Assembly: GCA_022795735.1 (NCBI GenBank)
Contig: JAAWHG010000009.1
Coordinates: 1-64,000 of the forward strand
Reading direction: 5' to 3'
Source of the DNA: Oscillospiraceae bacterium
GTDB taxonomy: Bacteria; Bacillota; Clostridia; Oscillospirales; Oscillospiraceae
DNA length: 64,000 bases
Shown here piece by piece: positions 36,797-45,370 of the stretch. Under the pieces are notes generated by a model, which saw only the letters and a program-made list of their open reading frames with translations, was not told the origin of the DNA and made no database searches. How positions within the stretch are numbered: position 1 is the first letter of the stretch; each line of letters opens with the position of its first letter. The position numbers and the translations under genes are program-made.

Positions 36797-36866
36797 TCAA
36801 ACCTCCAGTCAATATTTTCCCGCGAAAGGCTGGCCTTTCGCCGGATAAGCATTTTAAATCATGGTT

Positions 36867-36895
36867 ATTATAGCCCATTCCATCCCGAGTGTAAA
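36867..36895 (-). promoter_or_regulatory. Promoter of gapA
   Basis: On the minus strand TTTACA (36890-36895), a 17-base spacer and perfect TATAAT (36867-36872), 77 bases before the start codon. Confidence 0.75.
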
Positions 36896-36925
36896 GCTGT
36901 CAAATCATTAAAATTTTTCTCTCTC

Positions 36926-36954
36926 TTGTCTTTTCTTTTGGGGCATAGTATACT
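36926..36954 (+). promoter_or_regulatory. Promoter of the fused molybdenum hydroxylase gene
   Basis: TTGTCT (36926-36931), a 17-base spacer and TATACT (36949-36954). A TATAAT overlaps just downstream (36954-36959), giving an alternative -10 box. Confidence 0.5.
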
Positions 36955-37001
36955 ATAATAATCAAAAAGAATTGCGGCGTTTGGGAATGGGGGGAGCGAA
37001 A

Positions 37002-39551
37002 ATGCCGAGATTTTTTGTCAACGGAAAAGAGGTCGAGGCCCCGCCGGGGGAAAAGCTGATCCGCGTCCTGCGGGACCGGTTGCGGCTGACATCGGTCAAG
37101 GACGGGTGCAGCGAGGGGGCCTGCGGGACCTGTACCGTCCTCGCCGACGGCAAGCCGGTCAAGGCCTGCGTTCCCAAGACCGACAAGCTGGCGGGCAAGC
37201 ACATCCTGACGGTGGAGGGCTTGCGCGAGGAGGAGAAGGCGGTTTACGTCCGCGCCTTTGGCGAGGCGGGGGCGGTGCAGTGCGGTTTCTGTATCCCCGG
37301 CATGGTCATGAGCGCCAAAGCGCTGCTGGATCAAAATCCGGACCCCACCGAGGAGGAGGCCGCCTTTGCCATCCGCAATAACATCTGCCGCTGTACCGGC
37401 TATGTCAAGATCATTCGGGCCATTTTGCTCGCGGGCCAATATCTGCGCGAGGGCCTCCCCGACCGGCAGGCGGCGGAATGGCGCCCCGGCAGCCCGGTCC
37501 CACGGCTGGACGTGGAGGAAAAGGTGCTGGGCGGCGGCCAGTATCCGGACGACGTTTACATAGACGGGATGCTCTGCGCCAGCGCCGTCCGGAGCCAATA
37601 CCCCCGGGCGGTGGTCCGGGCCATCCATACCGAACGGGCCAGGGCGCTGCCCGGCGTCGTGGGGATCTTTACGGCGGCCGACATCCCCGGCATCAACAAG
37701 GTCGGGCATCTCATTAAGGATTGGGACACCCTGATTGCCGTCGGGGACACCACCCATTATCTCGGGGACGCGATTTGCCTCGTCGCCGCCGAGACCCGGG
37801 AGGCTTTGGAGGCGGCCAAGGCGCTGGTCGAGGTGGAATATGAGGTTCTCGAGCCGGTGCGCTCCCCCAGGGAGGCCATGCTGCCCGGCGCGCCGCTGGT
37901 CCACCCGGGCGGCAATCTTTTGGCCCACAAGCACATCCGGCGGGGTAACGCCGCATTCGCCATCGCCAAGTCCAAACACGTGCTGACCCGCACCTTTCAC
38001 ACCCCGTGGACCGAGCACGCCTTTTTGGAGCCCGAGTGCGCCGTGGCCTACCCGGACGGGGACGGCGTGATGGTGCTGAGCGCCGACCAGGGGGTGTACG
38101 ACACCCGGCAGGAGATCATGCCCATGCTGGGACTGGGGCCGGAACAGGTCAAGGTGCGCAATATGCTGGTGGGGGGCGGCTTCGGCGGCAAGGAGGACGT
38201 CACCGTCCAGCACCACGCCGCGCTGGTGGCCTATCTGACCAAACGCCCCGTCAAGGTCAAGCTGACCCGGGCGGAGAGCTTGCTGATTCATCCCAAGCGT
38301 CACCCGATGGAGATGGAATTTGCCCTCGGCTGCGACGAGAACGGAATCATTCAGGGGGTGGCCGCCAACGTCATTGCCGACACGGGGGCCTACGCCTCGC
38401 TGGGCGGGCCGGTGCTGGAGCGGGCCTGCACCCACGCGGCGGGGCCGTACAACTACCAGAACTTCCAGATTGACGGCTACGCCTACTATACCAACAACCC
38501 GCCCGCAGGGGCCTTCCGGGGCTTCGGCGTAACCCAGACCTGCTTTGCCATCGAGTCGCTGCTCAACGAAATGGCGGAACTCGTGGGCCTGTCCCCGTGG
38601 GAAATCCGTTACCGCAACGCCATCCGGCCCGGGCAGGAGCTGCCCAACGGACAAATCGCCGGTCCGTATACCGGCCTCGCCGAGACCTTGGAGGCGGTCC
38701 GCCCCTATTACGAGGGGGCCAAATACGCCGGCATCGCCTGCGCGATGAAAAACGCCGGCGTCGGCGTCGGTATTCCCGACATCGGCCGGGTGCGGCTGGA
38801 GGTTAAGACGGGCCGGGTTCATATCCGCGCAGGAGCGTCCTGCATCGGCCAAGGACTCGGGACGGTGCTCACCCAAATTCTCTGCGAGACGGCGGGCTTG
38901 GACCGCGAACAGGTGGTCTACGAGCGGTCGAGTACCGTTGACGCGCCCGACTCGGGCACCACCTCGGGCTCCCGCCAGACCTTGATTACCGGCGAGGCAT
39001 GCCGCCGCGCCGCCACTGCGCTGAAAGAGGCGATGGACAACGCCAGCCTCGCGGAATTGGAGGGAAGGTCCTTTTCCGGTCAATACCTCGCCAAGACCGA
39101 CCCGCTGGGGGCCGACGTGCCCAACCCGGTGAGCCACGTGGCCTACGGTTTCGCCACACAGGTCTGCGTTTTACAGGAGGACGGAACTTTAAAAGAGGTC
39201 ATCGCCGCCCACGACGTCGGGCGGGCGGTCAACCCCCTCTCCTGCGAGGGACAGATTGAGGGCGGGGTGGTCATGTCGCTGGGCTTTGCCCTGACCGAGC
39301 GTTACCCGCTGGAGGACTGCCGCCCAACGGCAAAATTCGGGACGCTGGGCCTGTTCCGGGCCAACCAGATCCCCGCCCTTCGGCCCATTGTGGTGGAAAA
39401 GGCGGGGCTGGACGTCGCCGGCGGCGCAATCGGTTTGGGGGAGATCACCTCGATCCCAACCGCCCCGGCGGTTGCCGAAGCCTATTATAGGCTGGATGGA
39501 AAACGGCGCTACGACCTGCCCTTGGCGGGAACGCCATACGAAAGAAAGTAG
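37002..39551 (+). CDS. Molybdenum hydroxylase, selenium-dependent xanthine dehydrogenase type
   Basis: An 849-residue protein fusing a ~150-residue [2Fe-2S] domain to a xanthine-dehydrogenase molybdopterin domain. The FeS cysteines are in CSEGACGTC and in CGFCIPG plus CRCTGY. The Mo domain has LVGGGFGGKED, GAFRGFGVTQ, CIGQGLGTVL and the final catalytic GLGEITS. There is no FAD domain. This layout matches the selenium-dependent Mo hydroxylases of anaerobes, where labile selenium sits at the Mo site; no selenocysteine is needed. It probably acts on purines. The ATG at 37002 has GGGGGGAG before it. The convergent mocA gene just downstream supports the cofactor assignment. Confidence 0.85.
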   Translation: MPRFFVNGKEVEAPPGEKLIRVLRDRLRLTSVKDGCSEGACGTCTVLADGKPVKACVPKTDKLAGKHILTVEGLREEEKAVYVRAFGEAGAVQCGFCIPGMVMSAKALLDQNPDPTEEEAAFAIRNNICRCTGYVKIIRAILLAGQYLREGLPDRQAAEWRPGSPVPRLDVEEKVLGGGQYPDDVYIDGMLCASAVRSQYPRAVVRAIHTERARALPGVVGIFTAADIPGINKVGHLIKDWDTLIAVGDTTHYLGDAICLVAAETREALEAAKALVEVEYEVLEPVRSPREAMLPGAPLVHPGGNLLAHKHIRRGNAAFAIAKSKHVLTRTFHTPWTEHAFLEPECAVAYPDGDGVMVLSADQGVYDTRQEIMPMLGLGPEQVKVRNMLVGGGFGGKEDVTVQHHAALVAYLTKRPVKVKLTRAESLLIHPKRHPMEMEFALGCDENGIIQGVAANVIADTGAYASLGGPVLERACTHAAGPYNYQNFQIDGYAYYTNNPPAGAFRGFGVTQTCFAIESLLNEMAELVGLSPWEIRYRNAIRPGQELPNGQIAGPYTGLAETLEAVRPYYEGAKYAGIACAMKNAGVGVGIPDIGRVRLEVKTGRVHIRAGASCIGQGLGTVLTQILCETAGLDREQVVYERSSTVDAPDSGTTSGSRQTLITGEACRRAATALKEAMDNASLAELEGRSFSGQYLAKTDPLGADVPNPVSHVAYGFATQVCVLQEDGTLKEVIAAHDVGRAVNPLSCEGQIEGGVVMSLGFALTERYPLEDCRPTAKFGTLGLFRANQIPALRPIVVEKAGLDVAGGAIGLGEITSIPTAPAVAEAYYRLDGKRRYDLPLAGTPYERK

Positions 39552-39561
39552 CCCCGCCGCT

Positions 39562-40146
39562 TCACAGCCCCCGCCGCAGCGCCTGTAGTCCCTCCGGGGT
39601 GTCCACATCGGCCAGCTCGGGCTCCGGCGTTTCGGACAGAACCAGCAGATCGGGGTGGGCCCGGATGACCACCGTTCCCCCCTGGTCGCCCTCTAAGGCG
39701 GCCAGCTCGGGAAACAACGCGCTGGGAAACAGGCAGGGATTGCCCCGCCGCCCGTTATGGCCCGCGCCGACGATGCGGCTCGGGTCCTCCCGCCACCGCG
39801 CCACCACCCGTTCCACGCTCCGGCGGGTCAACAGGGGCTGGTCGCAGACCAGATAGAGGATGCCGTCGCAGTCGCGCAGCGCTTCGGTGCCCAGCCGGAT
39901 GGTGTGGCTGAGGCCCCAGTCGGGATGCCGGTTGCGCAGGGACAGGAATCCCCGCGCCGCTGCCAGGGCCTCCACCTCGGGATACTGGCTTACGACCGCC
40001 ACCCGGTCAAATTCCGGCCCCGCCGCCGCGTCGAGAGCCCGTTCAATCAGGCTTCGCCCGTCCAATCGCGCCGCGAGCTTGTTGCCGCCGAACCGCGCGG
40101 CGTTGCCGGCGGCCATCGCCACACAGCCGACCCGCTTTTTTTCCAT
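39562..40146 (-). CDS. mocA: Molybdenum cofactor cytidylyltransferase-like protein, MocA/YgfJ type
   Basis: A 194-residue nucleotidyltransferase-fold protein with the variant loop VAMAAGNAARFGGNKL, ILYLVCDQPLLT, GRRGNPCLFP and GDQGGTVVIR. MocA converts molybdopterin to its cytosine dinucleotide form for xanthine-dehydrogenase-type enzymes; YgfJ relatives accompany selenium-dependent hydroxylases. It lies between the fused hydroxylase (convergent) and the three-subunit set (divergent), which fits this role. Confidence 0.88.
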   Translation of the reverse strand: MEKKRVGCVAMAAGNAARFGGNKLAARLDGRSLIERALDAAAGPEFDRVAVVSQYPEVEALAAARGFLSLRNRHPDWGLSHTIRLGTEALRDCDGILYLVCDQPLLTRRSVERVVARWREDPSRIVGAGHNGRRGNPCLFPSALFPELAALEGDQGGTVVIRAHPDLLVLSETPEPELADVDTPEGLQALRRGL

Positions 40147-40162
40147 ACAGTTTCGCCTCTTC

Positions 40163-40183
40163 CAGACAGTTATAATCTGTCTG
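40163..40183. promoter_or_regulatory. Inverted-repeat operator between mocA and xdhA
   Basis: CAGACAG and CTGTCTG (40163-40169, 40177-40183) form a perfect 7-bp inverted repeat around TTATAAT. It overlaps the start region of the mocA promoter, and its centre is a plus-strand TATAAT. A repressor site controlling both divergent units is likely; the protein is unknown. Confidence 0.6.
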
Positions 40184-40184
40184 T

Positions 40185-40214
40185 AGTATACCCGAAACCG
40201 GTTTTTTCTGTCAA
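40185..40214 (-). promoter_or_regulatory. Promoter of mocA
   Basis: On the minus strand perfect TTGACA (40209-40214), an 18-base spacer and TATACT (40185-40190). Confidence 0.75.
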
Positions 40215-40259
40215 TCCAGCGGATTTGTTCCGCGCCGCCAAATTTTAGGAGGGGTTTCC

Positions 40260-42542
40260 ATGTCCGTGGGCAAAAGCATCCCCCGCGTCGACGCCTACGA
40301 TAAGGCGGCGGGGCGGGCCAAATACACCGCCGACCTCTGTCCCCCGCGCGCCCTGGTCGCCAGGGTAAAACACGCGGAAACCGGCAACGGCGTTGTCAAG
40401 TCCATCGACGTGTCCAAGGCCCGCGCTGTGGACGGGGTGACGGCGGTGTTCACCTGCTTCGACGTCCCGAACCGCCCCTTTCCCACGGCGGGACACCCCT
40501 GGTCGCTCGACCCGGGCCATCAGGACGTGGCCGACCGGCTGCTGCTGACCAGCCGGGTCCGCTACTACGGGGACGACATCGCCGTCGTGGTGGCCGACAA
40601 CGAGACGGCGGCCGGGCAGGCCCTGCGCCTCATCGAGGTGGAATACGAGGCGTATCCGGTGATTCTGGACGTGGACGAGGCCATGGCCGAGGGGGCCAGC
40701 CAGCTCCACGACGCCTACCCCCGTAACATCCTGGCCCACACCCAGATTTACCGGGGCGACTATCAAAAGGCGATTCAGGAGCCGGGACTCATTAAGGTCG
40801 AGGGCTGGTATGAAACGCCGACCGTGCAGCACTGTCACATTGAAAATCACATCTGTACCGCCAAAATGGAGGGAGGCCGCGTCGTGGTCACCACCTCCAC
40901 CCAGATTCCCCATATTGTGCGCCGCGTGGTGGGGCAGGCTCTTGGCATCCCCTGGGGAATGGTCCGCGTGGTCAAGCCCTATGTCGGCGGCGGCTTTGGC
41001 AACAAGCAGGACGCCCTCTACGAGCCCCTCTGCGCCTGGCTGACCACCCAACTGGGCGGACGCCCGGTGACGATAGACTGTGCCCGAGAGGAGACCTTTG
41101 TCAACAACCGCGTCCGCCACGCCGAGCGCGCCCATATCATCTCGTGGGTCCGCCCCGACGGGACCTTCGCGGCGCGGAAGCTGGAGCTCTTTTCCAACCA
41201 GGGGGCCTACGCTTCCCATGGCCACAGCGTCTGCGCCAAGGGGTTGGGGGCCTTCCCCCAGCTCTACCCCTGCGACAACCTCGAGTGCGACGGCTACACC
41301 GTTTTCACAAACCGTCCTGCCGCCGGGGCCATGCGAGGCTACGGCATTCCGCAGGCCATGTTCCTCGGCGAGTGCCACATCGACGACGTCTGCCGCGCCC
41401 TGGACATGGACCCGGTGGACTTTCGCCGGGCACAGGTCATGCCGGTGGGATATCGCGATGAATTTTCCAAAAATGAAAACTATTTCGACACCTTCAACCA
41501 GGTGATGAACAAGGGAATGGAGGCCATTGACTACCGCCGCAAGCGGGAGCGCTACCGGTCGCAGACCGGCCCGGTGCGGCGGGGTGTGGGAATGGCCCTG
41601 TTTTGGTATAATACAGCGGTGTGGCCTATTTCCCTGGAAAGTTCCTCCTGCCGTATGGTCCTCAATCAGGACGGCTCGGTCCAGCTTCAGACCGGCGAAA
41701 CCGAGATCGGCCAGGGCTGCGATACGGTTTTCTCCCAGATGGCAGCCGAGGCGTTGGGCGTCCCGGTGGACAGCGTCCACGTGGTCTCCACCCAGGATAC
41801 CGATCTCACCCCCTTCGGCACGGGGGCCTACGCCTCCAGGCAAACCTATATTGGCGGATTTTCCATCGCCCAGACCGCCGCCCTCCTCCGGGAGCGCATT
41901 TTAAACTACGCCCAAGAGCTGACCCGCCAGCCGGTCCACAACCTTGACCTGCGCGGGGGCCGAATCGTCCGCCGGACGGACGGGCGGGGCTACATGTCTC
42001 TCGGCGAGCTGGCCACCCAGGCCCTTTACTCGGCCAGCCGCAGCGAGCACCTAACCGCCGAGAGTACCTATCAGATCAAGAACAACGCCTATTCCTTCGG
42101 CTGTTCCTTCGCCGAAGTAGAGGTTGATATCCCCCTGTGCAAGGTCAAGCTGCTGCGCATGGTCAACGTCCACGACTGCGGACGGCTCATCAACCCCGCC
42201 CTGGCCGAGGCGCAGGTACACGGCGGCATGTCCATGGCGGCGGGCTTCGGCCTCAGCGAGGAACTGCGGTTCGACCCCGCGACCGGAAAGCCGCTCAACA
42301 ACAACCTGCTCGACTATAAGCTGCCCACCTTCCCGGACCATCCGGCGCTGGACGCTTTCTTTGTGGAGAACCCCGAGCCGACCTCCCCCTTTGGGACAAA
42401 GGCGTTAGGCGAACCCCCGGCCTGCTCCGGCGCGCCCGCCATCCGCAACGCTATCCTGAACGCCACCGGCGTCGCGATAAACCGCTGTCCCATCACGGCG
42501 CACGTTCTCTTTGACCGCTTCCGGGCGGCGGGACTGCTTTGA
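40260..42542 (+). CDS. xdhA: Xanthine dehydrogenase-type molybdenum-binding subunit
   Basis: A 760-residue large subunit of the xanthine dehydrogenase family. Cofactor and catalytic motifs are YVGGGFGNKQD, AAGAMRGYGIPQ, ETEIGQGCDTVF and the catalytic Glu in TKALGEPP. It oxidises a purine or a related N-heterocycle; electrons pass to the FeS and FAD subunits encoded next. AGGAGGGG lies before the ATG. It is 18 bases from xdhB, clearly one operon. Substrate specificity is not readable here. Confidence 0.93.
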   Translation: MSVGKSIPRVDAYDKAAGRAKYTADLCPPRALVARVKHAETGNGVVKSIDVSKARAVDGVTAVFTCFDVPNRPFPTAGHPWSLDPGHQDVADRLLLTSRVRYYGDDIAVVVADNETAAGQALRLIEVEYEAYPVILDVDEAMAEGASQLHDAYPRNILAHTQIYRGDYQKAIQEPGLIKVEGWYETPTVQHCHIENHICTAKMEGGRVVVTTSTQIPHIVRRVVGQALGIPWGMVRVVKPYVGGGFGNKQDALYEPLCAWLTTQLGGRPVTIDCAREETFVNNRVRHAERAHIISWVRPDGTFAARKLELFSNQGAYASHGHSVCAKGLGAFPQLYPCDNLECDGYTVFTNRPAAGAMRGYGIPQAMFLGECHIDDVCRALDMDPVDFRRAQVMPVGYRDEFSKNENYFDTFNQVMNKGMEAIDYRRKRERYRSQTGPVRRGVGMALFWYNTAVWPISLESSSCRMVLNQDGSVQLQTGETEIGQGCDTVFSQMAAEALGVPVDSVHVVSTQDTDLTPFGTGAYASRQTYIGGFSIAQTAALLRERILNYAQELTRQPVHNLDLRGGRIVRRTDGRGYMSLGELATQALYSASRSEHLTAESTYQIKNNAYSFGCSFAEVEVDIPLCKVKLLRMVNVHDCGRLINPALAEAQVHGGMSMAAGFGLSEELRFDPATGKPLNNNLLDYKLPTFPDHPALDAFFVENPEPTSPFGTKALGEPPACSGAPAIRNAILNATGVAINRCPITAHVLFDRFRAAGLL

Positions 42543-42560
42543 TAAAGGAGATGGAACACT

Positions 42561-43442
42561 ATGTATGATATCAAGGCCCTATACGAGGCCGAAAGCGTCC
42601 AGGACGCCATCCGTCTCCGGCTGGCCCATCCCGAGGCGCAGTTGATTGCGGGCGGCTCCGACGTGCTGGTGCAAATCCGGGAGGGCCGCCGGGCCGGCGC
42701 GGAACTAATCAGCATCTATACCCTCGACGAGCTGCGGGGGGTGACCATGGAGCCGGACGGGACCCTCCGGATCGGCCCCCTGACCAGCTTTTCCCACCTC
42801 GCCCGTGACCCGCTGATTCAACAGCATATCCAGGTGCTGGGCGAGGCGGCGGATCAGGTGGGCGGGCCGCAGATTCGCAACATTGCCTCCATCGGCGGCA
42901 ACGTCTGCAACGGCGCGACCTCCGCCGACTCGGCCTCCACCCTCTTCGCCTGGGACGCCGTCGTCGAGCTGACCGGCCAGGCGGGAATCCGCCGCCTGCC
43001 CATCCAGGCGTTTTACCGCCGGGCGGGGGTGGTGGATCTCCAGCCAGACGAGCTGTTGACCGGCATCCTGATTCCCCGGGCCGCCTACGAGGGCTACCGG
43101 GGGCATTATATCAAGTACGCCATGCGCAATGCGATGGATATCGCCATCTGCGCCTGCTCGGTCAATGTGAAGCTGTCGGACGATCAGGAGACGATTGTGG
43201 ACGCGCGCATCACCTTCGGTGTTGCAGGCCCCGTTCCGCTGCGCTGTCCCGCCGCCGAAGCCATTGCCAGAGGGGCGGCGGTTTCAGAGGAAACAGTCAG
43301 GGCGTTCGCCGCGGCGGTGCTGGAGGATATCCATCCCCGGGACAGCTGGCGGGCGTCGAAGGACTTCCGCGAGCACATCGCGGTGGAGCTGGCGCGGCGG
43401 GCCCTCAGGCGGGCGGTAGAATTGGAAGGAGGGACGCTCTGA
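42561..43442 (+). CDS. xdhB: Xanthine dehydrogenase-type FAD-binding subunit
   Basis: A 293-residue medium subunit. The FAD-binding motifs are LIAGGSDVLVQIREG and NIASIGGNVCNGATSADS. A CO-dehydrogenase-flavoprotein C-terminal domain ends it. It passes electrons from the FeS clusters to NAD or another acceptor. AAGGAGATGG precedes the ATG. Its TGA overlaps the ATG of the FeS subunit (TGATG), so the two are translationally coupled. Confidence 0.95.
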   Translation: MYDIKALYEAESVQDAIRLRLAHPEAQLIAGGSDVLVQIREGRRAGAELISIYTLDELRGVTMEPDGTLRIGPLTSFSHLARDPLIQQHIQVLGEAADQVGGPQIRNIASIGGNVCNGATSADSASTLFAWDAVVELTGQAGIRRLPIQAFYRRAGVVDLQPDELLTGILIPRAAYEGYRGHYIKYAMRNAMDIAICACSVNVKLSDDQETIVDARITFGVAGPVPLRCPAAEAIARGAAVSEETVRAFAAAVLEDIHPRDSWRASKDFREHIAVELARRALRRAVELEGGTL

Positions 43443-43960
43443 TGGCGCAGTATAAGCTGGTTCGCTGCCGGATCAACGGCAGGGACACCGAAACCATGGT
43501 GGACGTCCGGGCCTCGCTGACCGACCTCCTGCGCAACGATTTCAGCCTGACGTCGGTGAAAAAAGGCTGCGAGGTTGGGGAGTGCGGCGCGTGCGCCGTC
43601 CTCATCGACGGGGAGTGCTTCAATTCCTGCATCTATCTCGCCGTCTGGGCCGACGGCAAGGAAATCCGCACGTTGGAAAGTCTGCTCGGTCCCGGTGGCG
43701 AGCTGAGTGATATTCAGCAGGCCTTCGTGGACGAGGCGGCCATCCAGTGCGGTTTCTGCACCCCCGGCGTACTCATGACGGCGACCGAGATTCTCGAGTC
43801 GGGCAAGCTGTATACCGACGAGGAGCTTCGCAAGCTGCTCTCGGGCCACCTGTGCCGCTGCACGGGATATCAGAACATCCTGCGGGCGGTAAAAAAGACT
43901 ATGTACCAGCGGCTGGGGCTTCCCCTGCCCGGCGCGGCGGAAGCATCCGCCATTTCATGA
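43442..43960 (+). CDS. xdhC: Xanthine dehydrogenase-type [2Fe-2S] subunit
   Basis: A 172-residue small subunit with two [2Fe-2S] sites: the ferredoxin-type CEVGECGACAVL plus a later Cys, and the helical site CGFCTPGV with CRCTGYQ. It links the Mo and FAD subunits. The symbol follows the E. coli XdhABC naming, in which C is the FeS subunit. It ends 12 bases before trkA. Confidence 0.95.
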   Translation: MAQYKLVRCRINGRDTETMVDVRASLTDLLRNDFSLTSVKKGCEVGECGACAVLIDGECFNSCIYLAVWADGKEIRTLESLLGPGGELSDIQQAFVDEAAIQCGFCTPGVLMTATEILESGKLYTDEELRKLLSGHLCRCTGYQNILRAVKKTMYQRLGLPLPGAAEASAIS

Positions 43961-43972
43961 GGGCAGGACGAT

Positions 43973-45355
43973 ATGCGCGCGAAAAAGATCAACATCAATA
44001 TCGTCGGGGCCGGGGAGATCGGCGTGGCCCTCGCCGGGCAGCTTACCGCCGACGGCTGTTCGGTCACCGTCATTGACACCGACCCGGCGGTGCTGTCGGG
44101 GGTGGCCAACACCCTGGATGTCTTCTGCTACCAGGGCAACGGCGCGTCCCACGCCACCCTCCAGGAGGCCGGAGCGGGCGACGCCGACGTGTTTATCGCC
44201 GTCACCGAGTCGGACGAGCTCAATATTCTGGCCTGCCTGACCGCCCACCTGTTGGGAGCCAAGCACACCATCGCCCGGGTGCGCAACGTCAATTATGCCC
44301 GTCAGACCGATTTCTACCGGGACCGCCTGGGCCTGTCCATGACCATCAACCCCGAGCTGGCCGTGGCGCGGGAGATCAGCCGCCTGCTCCGCTTCCCCTC
44401 CGCCACCCGCGTCGAGGTCTTCGCCGAGGGTCGGGCCGAACTGGTGGAGATGCGGCTGCAGCCGGATTCCCCCTTCTGCGACAAGAGTCTGATGGACATC
44501 GTCCGCCGGACCGACTTTGACCTGCTCATCTGCGCCGTCGTCCGGGGCGATTCCATTTTTATCCCCAAAGGAGGCTTTGTTCTCCGGGCCAACGATATTC
44601 TCTACCTGACCGGCGCGGCCGCCGCCTTCCGCAAGTCCTTTAAGGCGATGGAGATTCCTCTCCGTCCCCTGCACAGCGCCCTGCTGACCGGTACGGGGCG
44701 GATCGCCTATTACCTGGCCGAGCTGCTTGCCCATGAGGGGGTCCGCCCCACCGTCATTGAACGGAGCCATGAAAAGGCTGCCGCCTTCGGCCACTCCCTT
44801 CCCAAGTGCGCCGTGATGAACGACGACACCATCGGCTATTTCAACGCCCTGTCCGCCGCCGACTTGCGCAAGGTGGACGCCTACATCTCGCTGACCGACA
44901 GCGACGAGTACAACATGCTCGCCGGGATGTACGCCGATTCGCTGGGCATTGGGCGGGTGATCTGCCGGGTGAGCAGCTATTCCCGCCTCAAGGCCCTCGA
45001 CCAGGGGCGGCGGCTTTCGACGGTGTCCCGGGAGGACACGGCGGTGGACTTGATTGTGGGATATGCCCGCTCGCTGATGAACGCCGACGGCAAAGACGCG
45101 GTGGAATCCCTCTACCGCCTGATGGACGGGCGGCTGGAGTTCACCCAGTTCCATGTCACCGCCTCCAGCTCCCACCTGGGCCAGCCCTTGAAGGAATGGC
45201 AGCTCAAGCCGGATATGCTGGTGGCCTGTATCCTCCGGGCCGGGCGGCCCATCCTCCCCCGGGGCGACGACGTGATCCAGCCGGGAGACAGCGTCCTGAT
45301 GGTCAGCATCGGCAAACAATTGGTACGGCTGGAGGACATTTTTGTCAGCGGATAA
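43973..45355 (+). CDS. trkA: Trk potassium transporter peripheral subunit TrkA
   Basis: A 460-residue cytoplasmic gating subunit made of two RCK repeats, each with a Rossmann NAD-binding start: INIVGAGEIGVALAGQL near residue 8 and LLTGTGRIAYYLAELL near 235, each followed by a TrkA-C domain. It controls K+ flow through TrkH. It lies directly upstream of trkH with a 15-base gap. It starts 12 bases after xdhC, so it could also be read from the xdh promoter. Confidence 0.95.
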   Translation: MRAKKININIVGAGEIGVALAGQLTADGCSVTVIDTDPAVLSGVANTLDVFCYQGNGASHATLQEAGAGDADVFIAVTESDELNILACLTAHLLGAKHTIARVRNVNYARQTDFYRDRLGLSMTINPELAVAREISRLLRFPSATRVEVFAEGRAELVEMRLQPDSPFCDKSLMDIVRRTDFDLLICAVVRGDSIFIPKGGFVLRANDILYLTGAAAAFRKSFKAMEIPLRPLHSALLTGTGRIAYYLAELLAHEGVRPTVIERSHEKAAAFGHSLPKCAVMNDDTIGYFNALSAADLRKVDAYISLTDSDEYNMLAGMYADSLGIGRVICRVSSYSRLKALDQGRRLSTVSREDTAVDLIVGYARSLMNADGKDAVESLYRLMDGRLEFTQFHVTASSSHLGQPLKEWQLKPDMLVACILRAGRPILPRGDDVIQPGDSVLMVSIGKQLVRLEDIFVSG

Positions 45356-45370
45356 GGCGGGAAAGGGATT

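Noticed and set aside
36900-39137. 745-codon minus-strand frame opposite the fused molybdenum hydroxylase
   Set aside because: Antisense shadow; composition not protein-like and the plus-strand enzyme has full motifs.
40245-41843. 532-codon minus-strand frame opposite xdhA
   Set aside because: Antisense shadow of a certain gene.
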